DNA from: Orlajensenia sp001423545
GTDB lineage: Bacteria; Actinomycetota; Actinomycetes; Actinomycetales; Microbacteriaceae
NCBI GenBank assembly: GCA_001423545.1
Contig: LMOK01000001.1
Span: forward strand, 248,001-312,000
Reading direction: 5' to 3'
Length of the DNA stretch: 64,000 nucleotides
Shown piece by piece: positions 51,875 through 62,558 of the stretch. The notes under the pieces are model-generated. The model was not told where the DNA came from. It was given only the letters and a program-made list of their open reading frames with translations, and made no database searches. The stretch's first letter is position 1. Each line of letters starts with the position of its first letter. The translations under genes and the position numbers were made by a program.

Positions 51875-52318
51875 TCAGCTGACGGCTTTCCTGACGAGCG
51901 CCGTGATGGCCTTCTCGGACTCTGCCGTCAGTGACGTGATGGCGAACGACGTCGGCCACATGGTGCCGTCGTCGAGCCGAGCCGAATCGTTGAACCCGAG
52001 TGTCGTGTACCGCGTCGTGAACTTCGACGGGTTCTGGAAGAAGCAGACGATGTCGCCGTCCTTCGCGTAGGCCGGCTGCCCGTACCAGAGCCTCGGGTCG
52101 AGCTCCGGCGCTGCGGCCGTCACGACGGCGTGAAGACGTTCCGCTATGGCTCGTTCCTCGTCGGGCATCCCGGCGATCGCCTCCAGGACGGCCTTGATGG
52201 CCTCCTCGCGGTTCGCCGAAGCCTTGAGCTCCTTGGCTCGCTCACGCATGGCAGCGCGTTCCTCGGACGTGAAACCCGACTTCGTGCTCTTCGACGCGGA
52301 CTTGGCTGCTTCGGCCAT
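51875..52318 (-). CDS. DUF1801 (YdhG-like) protein
   Basis: A 147-residue protein of the DUF1801/YdhG fold. A Lys/Ala/Ser-rich helical N-terminus (KSASKSTKSGFTSEERAAMRERAKELKA) is followed by the domain with LHAVVTAAAPELDPRLWYGQPAYAKDGDIVCFFQ and YTTLGFNDSARLDDG. Domain members are related to frataxin-like folds but have no firm role. AAAAGGGG lies before the ATG; TAGAGT near 52355 may be the -10. Upstream neighbour on the same strand is the UvrA-like gene, 86 bases away. Confidence 0.82.
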   Translation of the reverse strand: MAEAAKSASKSTKSGFTSEERAAMRERAKELKASANREEAIKAVLEAIAGMPDEERAIAERLHAVVTAAAPELDPRLWYGQPAYAKDGDIVCFFQNPSKFTTRYTTLGFNDSARLDDGTMWPTSFAITSLTAESEKAITALVRKAVS

Positions 52319-52404
52319 GACGACCCCTTTTCTGAACGTTTCCTGTGAACGACTCTAGTCTTCGACTGGAGAGAAGTCTTCTCCGGATCTGCTCGAACGA
52401 CGGC

Positions 52405-54780
<2,376 letters not shown>

Positions 54781-54818
54781 GGTGTCTCCATCTGTCGGGG
54801 CTGGCGACGTCGCCCATC

Positions 54819-54824
54819 AGATTA
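54819..54824 (-). promoter_or_regulatory. -10 element of the UvrA-like gene
   Basis: TAATCT on the minus strand; transcript start near 54812 and a leader of about 32 bases with GGAGA. Confidence 0.45.
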
Positions 54825-54963
54825 CCGGTGACGGACGACACTCCCCCCGGGGGCACCGGTCTCGACCAAGGGATCCCCGTGGGCAGCCGGGCTGCTCGAC
54901 GTACCCCGCCCGAAGCGCGCCTGTGGCCGCCACTCCCCCGACTATCGCGCCACATTGCGGAAC

Positions 54964-54977
54964 TGAGAGCGCTCTCA
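54964..54977. promoter_or_regulatory. CelR/LacI-type operator
   Basis: TGAGAGCGCTCTCA, a perfect 14-base palindrome with the CG centre of LacI-family operators. It differs from the Thermobifida CelR site (TGGGAGCGCTCCCA) at one base per arm. Upstream of the secreted GH3 glucosidase gene, so repression lifted by cello- or gluco-oligosaccharides is likely. Confidence 0.65.
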
Positions 54978-55070
54978 CGACGATCGACCTCGGATGGCGC
55001 CCCCGCTGTACCCCGAACGGAAGCGAAGTGAATACCTGCGCACCCCTCGACCGGGTGACATTCGTCCCCC

Positions 55071-55076
55071 TAGGAT
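55071..55076 (+). promoter_or_regulatory. -10 element of the GH3 gene
   Basis: TAGGAT, with TCGACC 18 bases upstream as a possible -35; transcript start near 55083, leader of about 84 bases. Confidence 0.5.
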
Positions 55077-55166
55077 CGGACTCGGCGGGGGCTGATTCGG
55101 GATCCCGCGATCACCGTCTCGCCCCTTCGGTCGGCGCGACGGCACTCACGTTACGAAGGAGTAACC

Positions 55167-58100
55167 GTGTCGGTTCGTTCTGCGCGATCTGTGCGTTCTG
55201 TCGTCGGAGGGGCCGCCGGCCTCGCCCTCATCCTCTCCGGTCTCGTCGCCGCCGGGCCCGCCATTGCCGCTGAGCCCGATCTCGCCCGATTCGGCACGAT
55301 CACGGCATCCGCTGCCCAGAACGACGCAGACGGGAACTTCCCGGCCGAGAACGCCATCGACGGCGACGCGACGACCCGCTGGGCCAGCGGCAACGGCCCC
55401 GACGACACCTCGGAGTTCACCGCATCGCTCACGTCAGACCTGGGCGCCGTCGCCACGGTCACCGGCGTCTCGATCACCTGGGAGGCCGCCTACGCGGCAT
55501 CCTACGAGGTCCTCACGGCGACGTCCGCCCCCGAGGACGCCGCAAGCTGGACTGTGGCCGCGACCCAGCCCACCAGTGCCGGCGGAACCGAGGGCATCGT
55601 CTTCGACGCTCCGGTGCAGGCCCGCTACGTGCGCCTCGCCATGCTCGAGCGGGTGGCATTCACCTGGGATCCCGCCGGCCCGCATTACTACGGCTACTCG
55701 GTCTTCACCTTCGCCGTGAACGGCACTCTCCCCGTGCCGACAGTCGGCTTCCTCTCACCCACGGTGCGCATCGGGGCGGGAACCGACGCCCTCGCCACGG
55801 TGGGACTCAGCAACCCGGCGACCACGGACCAGACCGTGCGGGTCGTGAGCACCGACGGCACGGCCGTCGCAGGGACCGACTACACGGCCGTCGACCAGCT
55901 CGTCACCTTCCCCGCCGGCGAGACGAGCGCCACAGTGACGGTTCCGACGATCTCGCGCGGCGCCCTCGCCCCCATCGGCGCCTTCGAACTCGCACTCTCC
56001 GAACCCAGCGCCGGCATAGCCCTCGGCATCCGTCCGACGGCCACGGTCACACTCACCCCGACGGGTCAGCTCCCCAATGACGGCGCCGTCTCCGTCATCC
56101 ACGACTTCGAGGACGGCGTGCCTGCAGGCATTTTCGCCTGGGCCAGCACGGATGCGGTCAAGCCCGTCCTGACGACGGCTCCGGATGCCGCAGTACCGGG
56201 CTCTGCCGCCGACAACGACGTGCTCACGGCCACCGTGGGAGCCGAACCGAGCGCATCCGACTGGTTCGGGTTCTCCAACGACACCGGCGCCACCGACTGG
56301 TCGGCATCCGACGGCTTCAGCTTCTGGTTCCGGGGAACCGGCGACGGTGGCACCCTCTCCTATGAGCTGAAGAGCGGCGGCAAGCTCTTCGACCAGAGCG
56401 TCGTCGACGACACCGCCGGGTGGCGCGAGATCAGCGTGCTGTTCTCTGCGCTCCGGGTGAAGGGCAGCCCCGACGATCCTGCACGCTTCGATCCTGAGGC
56501 GTCGACAGGCTTCGCCGTCACCCTCACCGGCCTCGGCGCCGGCGAGTGGGCCTTCGACGAGTTCGCGGTCTTCGAGCGCGTCTTCACCCTCGAGGACTTC
56601 CAGGGCGAGGTGCCCATCAGCACCTCCGCCAACCCCGTCGGTTTCTTCACCTGGGGCTCGCAGGAGGGCCTCTCCACCCTCGGCGTCGAAGCGCGCGAAC
56701 GCGGCGATGTTCCCGACAACAAGGTGCTCGCCGGCGACTACCTCATTCCGTCGGGCGGCTACGGCGGGTTCAGCGACAACCTCGCCGCGTCGCAGGACTG
56801 GAGCTCCTTCGAGGGCATCAGGTTCTGGTGGTACGCCTCGCAGCCGAGCAACCCCGCCTCCCCCACAGCCGGTGACGACATCAAGGTCGAGCTCAAGGAC
56901 GGCGGGCCCGACGGCGAGCACTCCGAGCTGTGGGCGACGACCTTCAAGGACAACTGGGGCAGCTCGACCAGCCGGTGGAAGCTCGTCGAACTGCCGTTCT
57001 CCAGCTTCGCGCTCGGCGGCTATCAGCCCGGAAGCGCCGAGACGCAGAACGGCACGCTCGACCTGACGAGCGCCTGGGGCTTCGCTCCCACCTTCACACC
57101 GGGCAAGCCCACGAGCACTCCGTGGGCCATCGACGACGTGCAGCTCTACGGCACCCCGGTCGCCCCTGCCACGGTCGGCGTCTCGGCCACCCAGGACGTC
57201 TACCTCGTCGACGCCGGCGACACGGCCGAGGTCGGCATCACGGTCACGACGACCTCGGGCGAGCCGCTGGCTGCGCCGGTGAGCGTGCAGTACTCCAGCG
57301 GAGACGGCTCGGCCGAGGCCGACACCGACTACGTGCCGTTCACCGGAGAACTCACCTTCCCTGCCGGAAGCGAGTCCGGAGCCGTCCAGACCGTCTCCGT
57401 GCAGACCGTGGCCACCGACGAGGCCGACGAGGCCCGCAGCATCCCGATCACCCTCGAATCGAACGATGCCAGCCTGCCGGATGCCGCCCCTCGCGTCGTC
57501 ATCAACGCACACGGCCTCCCCTACCTCGACGAGACGCTGCCCGTCGACGAGCGGGTCGCCGACCTGCTCGGACGCATGAGCCAGGCCGAGAAGGTAGGGC
57601 AGATGGCGCAGGCCGAACGCCTGGGCCTCAGCTCGCCGCAGCAGATCGCCGACCTCGGCCTGGGGTCGGTGCTGTCAGGCGGTGGTTCCACTCCGCAGGC
57701 GAACACCCCAGAGGCGTGGGCCGACATGATCGACGGCTACCAGCGCCAGGCGCTCTCGACTCCGCTGCAGATCCCGTTGGTCTACGGAGCCGACGCCGTG
57801 CACGGCCACAGCAATGTGCTCGACGCCACGATCTTCCCCCACAACACCGGGCTGGGCGCGACCCGCGATCCTGCACTGGTGCAGCAGATCGCCGAGGCCA
57901 CGGCGAGCGAGACCAAGGCCACCGGCGTCAACTGGGCCTTCGCCCCGTGCCTCTGCGTCACGCGCGACGAGCGATGGGGACGCAGCTACGAGTCCTTCAG
58001 CGAGGATCCCGCGCTCGTGCGCTCCTTCGCCGAAGCCAACGTCGTGGGCCTGCAGGGCGAGGATCCGAGCGACCTCAGCGGCCCGGACACCGTGCTGGCC

Positions 58101-60215
58101 ACGGCGAAGCATTGGGCGGGAGACGGCGGAACGCTCTACGACGCCTCGAGGGTCGGCACGGGATATCCGATCGACCAGGGTCTCACCGTCGCGGACTCCC
58201 TCGAGGACTTCGAGGCGCTGCACGTCGATCCCTACATCCCGGCCATCGACGCAGGAGTCGGCACCATCATGCCGTCGTACTCCGGCGTCGACCTCGGAGA
58301 CGGCGATGTGCGCATGCACGAGAACACCCTGTTGAACACCGATGTCCTGAAGGGCGACCTCGACTTCGACGGCTTCCTCATCAGCGACTGGGAGGGCATC
58401 GACAAACTCCCGGGCGGCACCTACGCCGAGAAGGTCGCGCGCTCGGTGAACTCCGGCCTCGACATGGCCATGGCGCCGTACAACTTCGGCGCCTTCATCA
58501 CCAGCGTGACCGACGGCGTCACCGCGGGCACCATCGCGCAGAGCCGAGTCGACGATGCCGTCACGCGCATCCTCGAGCAGAAGTTCGCGCTCGGCCTGTT
58601 CGAGGACGCGATCACCGATCGCAGTGAGCAGGGCGCCTTCGGTGCGGCCGAGCACCGCGCCATCGCCCGCACGGCCGTCGCCCGGAGCCAGGTGCTGCTG
58701 AAGAACGACGGGGTCCTCCCGCTGGCGGCATCCGACTCGCTCTACGTCGCCGGATCCAATGCCGACGACCTCGGCCACCAGATGGGCGGCTGGACGATCT
58801 CGTGGCAGGGCGGATCCGGCGACACCACCACCGGAACCAGCATCCTCGAGGGCATCCGGCAGGTCGACGCAGACGCCACCTTCAGCAAGGACGCCTCGGC
58901 TCCGATGGACGGCGCCGACACCGGCATCGTCGTCGTCGGTGAGGGCCCGTACGCCGAAGGACAGGGCGACGTGGGCAACAACGGCAAGAGCCTCTCGCTC
59001 TCCGCTGCGGACACCACGGCGATCGACCGGGTCTGCGCCGCGATGGACTGCGTGGTCCTCGTCGTCGCCGGACGCACACAGGTGGTGGCCGACCAGCTGC
59101 CCGAGATCGACGGTCTCGTCGCCTCGTTCCTGCCGGGATCCGAGGGTGCCGGCGTCGCCGACGTGCTGTTCGGCGCCGAGCCGTTCACCGGCCGCCTTCC
59201 CGTGACCTGGCCTGCGACAGCCGCGCAGGTTCCGATCAATGTGGGCGACGCGAGCTACGAGCCGCTGTTCGCGTACGGCTGGGGCGTGCGCACCGATGCT
59301 CCCCGCGACAGGGTGACCGAGCTGGCGGGCTCCCTCGAGGCCGGTGCCGTCAAGACGGCGGTCGACGGCATCGTCGCCGCCCCGATCTGGACGGAGGACG
59401 GCACCGTGAGCGACGCCCAGGCCGCGATCGATCTGGTGGCGAATGCCGTCACCCTGGTCGCCGGAACCGACGCGAGCGCGCTCGCCACCGCCGACACGCT
59501 CGCCTCCGTGGTGCGCGATCTCGCACAGGCAGCGGTCGTCGACGGCAGCGCGGTGGACGGCTCCTCCGCCCTCACCGCGGACGCCGAACACGCGCTCATC
59601 ACCGGCGACCCCGTGCGAGCGGTGGCACTGCTCGCCGCGGTGCTCGGCCTCGTGCCGACGCCGCCGCAGGTCGTGCTCGACGACTTCGACCGTGCAGACG
59701 GCAGGGTCGGAGCGAACTGGAGTGGAGCCACGAGCACCCTGCTCTACCGGGTGAAGAACCACGCCCTCGACCTGCAGCTCGGTGGACCGCTGATCTGGAA
59801 GGAGGCGTTCGGGCCCAGCCAGGAGGCATCCGTCACCCTCACCAAGGTCGACCCGGCCGGCCGCGCCCAAGGACTCGTGCTCAAGGCGCAGCCGGGCAAG
59901 ACGCTCACGACCGGGGTCATCGTCACGTACGACGCCACGGCGAAGGTCGTGAGGGTCGCGACGCAGCGCGGCTTCCTGGTCGGAACCGGCTACCCCGCCA
60001 TTCCGGCGACTTTCTCCGATGGCGCCGTGCTCACGGGGCGGGTGCTCGCCGACGGCTCGGTCCAGGTGCTGCGTGACGGGGACGTCCTCGGCACGACGAG
60101 GTTGGGCGCAGCCGATCGGGCCTACTTCGCCGCCAGAGGCGGCCACGTCGGCATCTGGTCGCTCGCGGCCACCCGTGCCGTGTTCGACGACTTCAGTGGC
60201 GGCACGATCGGCTGA
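55167..60215 (+). CDS. very large secreted GH3 beta-glucosidase / exo-glucanase, multidomain
   Basis: A 1682-residue exported enzyme. Signal peptide 1-35 (LALILSGLVAAGPAIAAEP); an F5/8-type C carbohydrate-binding domain about 40-190 (ITASAAQNDADGNFPAENAIDGDATTRW); a Calx-beta domain 195-290; two CBM11/CIA30-like beta-sandwiches about 310-470 and 480-680; a second Calx-beta 685-780; the GH3 catalytic module from about 787. The nucleophile is Asp1074 in FLISDWEGI, and YAEGQGD near 1263-1269 matches the acid/base Glu of barley ExoI-type enzymes. A GH3_C domain follows, then a linker and a C-terminal beta-domain (DDFDRADGRVGANWSG) from about 1490. No sorting signal. AAGGAG is before the GTG. Likely acts on beta-1,3/1,4-glucan or cello-oligosaccharides outside the cell. 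Confidence 0.92.
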   Translation: MSVRSARSVRSVVGGAAGLALILSGLVAAGPAIAAEPDLARFGTITASAAQNDADGNFPAENAIDGDATTRWASGNGPDDTSEFTASLTSDLGAVATVTGVSITWEAAYAASYEVLTATSAPEDAASWTVAATQPTSAGGTEGIVFDAPVQARYVRLAMLERVAFTWDPAGPHYYGYSVFTFAVNGTLPVPTVGFLSPTVRIGAGTDALATVGLSNPATTDQTVRVVSTDGTAVAGTDYTAVDQLVTFPAGETSATVTVPTISRGALAPIGAFELALSEPSAGIALGIRPTATVTLTPTGQLPNDGAVSVIHDFEDGVPAGIFAWASTDAVKPVLTTAPDAAVPGSAADNDVLTATVGAEPSASDWFGFSNDTGATDWSASDGFSFWFRGTGDGGTLSYELKSGGKLFDQSVVDDTAGWREISVLFSALRVKGSPDDPARFDPEASTGFAVTLTGLGAGEWAFDEFAVFERVFTLEDFQGEVPISTSANPVGFFTWGSQEGLSTLGVEARERGDVPDNKVLAGDYLIPSGGYGGFSDNLAASQDWSSFEGIRFWWYASQPSNPASPTAGDDIKVELKDGGPDGEHSELWATTFKDNWGSSTSRWKLVELPFSSFALGGYQPGSAETQNGTLDLTSAWGFAPTFTPGKPTSTPWAIDDVQLYGTPVAPATVGVSATQDVYLVDAGDTAEVGITVTTTSGEPLAAPVSVQYSSGDGSAEADTDYVPFTGELTFPAGSESGAVQTVSVQTVATDEADEARSIPITLESNDASLPDAAPRVVINAHGLPYLDETLPVDERVADLLGRMSQAEKVGQMAQAERLGLSSPQQIADLGLGSVLSGGGSTPQANTPEAWADMIDGYQRQALSTPLQIPLVYGADAVHGHSNVLDATIFPHNTGLGATRDPALVQQIAEATASETKATGVNWAFAPCLCVTRDERWGRSYESFSEDPALVRSFAEANVVGLQGEDPSDLSGPDTVLATAKHWAGDGGTLYDASRVGTGYPIDQGLTVADSLEDFEALHVDPYIPAIDAGVGTIMPSYSGVDLGDGDVRMHENTLLNTDVLKGDLDFDGFLISDWEGIDKLPGGTYAEKVARSVNSGLDMAMAPYNFGAFITSVTDGVTAGTIAQSRVDDAVTRILEQKFALGLFEDAITDRSEQGAFGAAEHRAIARTAVARSQVLLKNDGVLPLAASDSLYVAGSNADDLGHQMGGWTISWQGGSGDTTTGTSILEGIRQVDADATFSKDASAPMDGADTGIVVVGEGPYAEGQGDVGNNGKSLSLSAADTTAIDRVCAAMDCVVLVVAGRTQVVADQLPEIDGLVASFLPGSEGAGVADVLFGAEPFTGRLPVTWPATAAQVPINVGDASYEPLFAYGWGVRTDAPRDRVTELAGSLEAGAVKTAVDGIVAAPIWTEDGTVSDAQAAIDLVANAVTLVAGTDASALATADTLASVVRDLAQAAVVDGSAVDGSSALTADAEHALITGDPVRAVALLAAVLGLVPTPPQVVLDDFDRADGRVGANWSGATSTLLYRVKNHALDLQLGGPLIWKEAFGPSQEASVTLTKVDPAGRAQGLVLKAQPGKTLTTGVIVTYDATAKVVRVATQRGFLVGTGYPAIPATFSDGAVLTGRVLADGSVQVLRDGDVLGTTRLGAADRAYFAARGGHVGIWSLAATRAVFDDFSGGTIG

Positions 60216-60221
60216 GACCGC

Positions 60222-60265
60222 ATCCGGGCTGACGACTCCCGCCCGGGCGGCCGTCAGCGCCGGAT
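60222..60265 (+). terminator. hairpin after the GH3 gene
   Basis: Nested arms: ATCCGG and GCTGACG on the left, CGTCAGC and CCGGAT on the right, around a 12-base palindrome CCGCCCGGGCGG. Starts 7 bases after the stop codon. Confidence 0.6.
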
Positions 60266-60347
60266 TGCGACACCGGCCGTCTCTTTCCTGAGAATCTGCC
60301 GAATGTACGCCACAATCGGGATCAACAGATTTCCCTGAAGGAGTGTC

Positions 60348-60899
60348 ATGTCCGATATCAGCGCATTGGGTTTCCAGATCGATCCCAAGAGCCTCAGCAA
60401 GTCCGAAGTCAACGGCATCAGGGTCGCACTCGGCATCAGCGCCGTCGTCGCCCTCGTGCTGGGAATCCTCGTCCTGGTCTGGCCAGACAAGACGGCCGGC
60501 CTGATGGCGATCCTCTTCGGCCTGTACTTCCTCATCATCGGAATCGTGCGCCTCGCGAAGGGCATCTTCTCGCGGGGCATCTCAGGAGGCTCGCGGGTCC
60601 TCAGCATCCTCCTCGGCCTGCTGCTCGTGATCGCCGGCATCTTCGCGCTGCGCAACCTCGAGTCGACCGTGGCGCTGCTCGGAATCATCATCGGTATCGC
60701 CTGGATCATCGAGGGCGTGGCAGCCCTGGTCGAGTCGGCGTCCGACGGCTCGCGGTGGCCGGGCATCGTCTTCGGCGTCATCAGCATCATCGCCGGTGTC
60801 GTGGTGCTGTTCCTGCCGACGGCAACCGTCGGCGTGCTCCTGATCATCGGCGGAATCTTCCTCGTGATCGCCGGACTCGTCCAGCTCGTGCAGGCCTTC
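60348..60899 (+). CDS. DUF308 / HdeD-like membrane protein, 3' end in gap
   Basis: At least 184 residues with six transmembrane helices in three pairs (VALGISAVVALVLGILVLVWP, MAILFGLYFLIIGIVRLAKGIF, ILLGLLLVIAGIFALRN, LLGIIIGIAWIIEGVAALV, IVFGVISIIAGVVVLFLP, VLLIIGGIFLVIAGLVQLVQAF), each with the GxxxxxxG spacing of the HdeD/DUF308 family. E. coli HdeD gives acid resistance; no role is known here. Such proteins are about 190-200 residues, so only a few are lost in the run of N that begins at 60900. GAAGGAG is before the ATG. Confidence 0.85.
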
Positions 60900-60979
60900 N
60901 NNNNNNNNNNNNNNNNNNNNNNNNNNNNNNNNNNNNNNNNNNNNNNNNNNNNNNNNNNNNNNNNNNNNNNNNNNNNNNN
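60900..60979. other. assembly gap (run of N)
   Basis: About 80 undetermined bases that cover the end of the DUF308 gene. The length is probably nominal. Confidence 0.98.
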
Positions 60980-61021
60980 ACGTTCGGGCGGAACGCCTCA
61001 GCCGCCTAGGCTCCCTCGCAT

Positions 61022-61058
61022 GGAGAAGGCCCCCGTCCGTCGGACGGGGGCCTTCTCC
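61022..61058. terminator. very strong bidirectional hairpin
   Basis: Perfect 18-base arms (GGAGAAGGCCCCCGTCCG and complement) with a one-base centre, between the convergent DUF308 and SDR genes and between two gaps. Confidence 0.8.
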
Positions 61059-61111
61059 GTGTCCGCACGCATCGCGGGACGAGCGGATGCCCGGCTCAGG
61101 CCTCCGGCGCG

Positions 61112-61190
61112 NNNNNNNNNNNNNNNNNNNNNNNNNNNNNNNNNNNNNNNNNNNNNNNNNNNNNNNNNNNNNNNNNNNNNNNNNNNNNNN
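61112..61190. other. assembly gap (run of N)
   Basis: About 79 undetermined bases covering the 3' part of the SDR gene. Left of the gap, the frame GCGCCGGAGGCC-TGA would end the SDR at 61096; it is out of step by one base with the right side, so the gap length is not exact. Confidence 0.98.
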
Positions 61191-61942
61191 AAGTCGCTCG
61201 TGTCGCCGACGTACCGGGTGTTGTCGGCCGGGATCGGCTCGACGGCGGCGGCCGCGACCTCCGCGGCGAACTCCCCCACGTTGTAGAGCTTGCCGGCCGA
61301 CTCCTTGCGCGACGAGATCGCACCCGGGTTCGCCCGCTCGAGCAGAGTCGCCGTGATGGTTCCCTCGATCATGTCGCCGGACACGACGACGAAGTCGATC
61401 CCGGCTGCGGTCAGCTCGGGAATGCGCGCGCGGAGCGCATCCTCGCCTGCGCGCTTGCTGAGCGCCACCGGCACGTACTCCGGCATCGTCTCGGTCGTGC
61501 GGATGAAGTGCGCCTGGTGGCTCGTGACGAAGACCACACGGCTGCCGGTTCCGAGGTGCGGGAGGGCGGCGTCGAGGACACCGACCTGGGCGTCGCGGTT
61601 GAGGGTCATGGCGTAATCGGCCGCCATGCCGGACTCCATGCCTCCCGATGCGTTGAGCACGAGGATGTCGATGGCACCGAACTCGGCCGCCACCTGATCC
61701 ATGAGGCCGTCGACGGATGCACGATCGGTGAGGTCTGCTCCGACGGTGATGGCGCGGCCACCCGCGGCACGGATCTCGTCGGCGAGCTTGACCGCCCGGG
61801 CCTCCTTGTTGCGGAAGTTGATGACGACGTTCGCGCCGGCGGCGGCGAACAGGCGGACGGTGTCTGCGCCGATGCCGCGTGACGAGCCCGTCACGACAGC
61901 GGTCCTGCCGGTGAGCGATCCGGGGGCGATGGGGTTGGTCAC
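61191..61942 (-). CDS. SDR family oxidoreductase with an altered active site, 3' part in gap
   Basis: About 250 visible residues of a short-chain dehydrogenase. The cofactor loop VVTGSSRGIGADTVRLFAA, DLTDRASV and VLNASGGM (for NNAG) are present, with a Ser in VFVTSHQA. The YxxxK signature is altered: MPEYVPVALSKRAGEDALR has the Lys, but the residue four before it is Val, not Tyr. A Tyr sits seven before. The enzyme is therefore either a divergent class or not a dehydrogenase. GTG at 61942 has AAGGAG 6 bases upstream. The gene runs into the gap and probably stops at 61096. Confidence 0.8.
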
Positions 61943-62078
61943 TGGTGACTCCTTGCGGTCGAGGCGGTACGGCGGATGCCGCGATACAGCGACAACATCC
62001 CCGGATGAGACTACCAATCAACGGCATTCGCCCAGTCGCGGCTGATAGCGTCGAATGGACGACGCAGAGGGGGCGCAT

Positions 62079-62558
62079 ATGGACGACGGAGTCTTCGCAT
62101 ACGCATGGATCGTGTGGCTGGCGCTCATCCTCATCTTCGGAACGATCGAGACGCTGACGCTCGAACTCACGTTCCTGATGATCGCGCTCGGCAGTCTCGG
62201 CGGCCTCGCAGCCAGCCTCGTCGGCGTGCCGTGGTGGGGCCAGATCATCGTCGCCGCCATTGTCTCTGTCGCCCTTCTCGCCTTCATCAGGCCGCCGCTC
62301 CTGCGCGCGCTGAAGAAGGGCGGCGATCCTGCCCGCAGCAACGTCGACGCCCTCATCGGCATGGGCGCCACCATCGTGGCCTCCATCGGAGTGGGTGCCG
62401 GCCCCGGGCAGGCCAAACTCGCCAACGGCGAGACCTGGACCATCCGGCTCTCCCCTGTGACCGAGCAGCGCATCGTCGCTGCCGGCGAGCAGGTCATCGT
62501 CACCGCGATCGACGGCGCCACCGCCGTCGTCGTCCCCGTTGAAAGGACGCACGAATGA
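62079..62558 (+). CDS. NfeD family membrane protein
   Basis: A 159-residue NfeD short form: three N-terminal transmembrane helices (AYAWIVWLALILIFGTIETLTL, FLMIALGSLGGLAASLVGV, IIVAAIVSVALLAFIRP) and a soluble OB-fold domain (LIGMGATIVASIGVGAGPGQAKLANGETWTI ... VIVTAIDGATAVVVPVE). NfeD proteins work with SPFH proteins in membrane microdomains; the SPFH gene follows with an ATGA overlap. AGAGGGGG precedes the ATG at 62079; a TAGCGT at 62046 is the likely -10. Confidence 0.9.
   Translation: MDDGVFAYAWIVWLALILIFGTIETLTLELTFLMIALGSLGGLAASLVGVPWWGQIIVAAIVSVALLAFIRPPLLRALKKGGDPARSNVDALIGMGATIVASIGVGAGPGQAKLANGETWTIRLSPVTEQRIVAAGEQVIVTAIDGATAVVVPVERTHE

Larger units (their letters stand above)
54781..55166. 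other. 386-base divergent intergenic region
   Basis: No coding sequence is seen. From left to right it holds the uvrA2-like promoter (TAATCT), a CelR-type operator at 54964-54977, the GH3 promoter (TCGACC at 55047-55052, 18 bases, TAGGAT at 55071-55076), a CGGGATCCCG palindrome at 55098-55107, and AAGGAG before the GH3 start. Confidence 0.6.

Noticed and set aside
57675..60146. 823-codon open frame opposite the GH3 catalytic region
   Set aside because: Shadow frame; no motif and no start signals.
61020..61111. A possible leaderless small gene (TAGGCT, 7 bases, ATG at 61020) between the two gaps
   Set aside because: Its first codons form the left arm of the strong terminator hairpin and the reading frame runs into the N run; a chance match is more likely.
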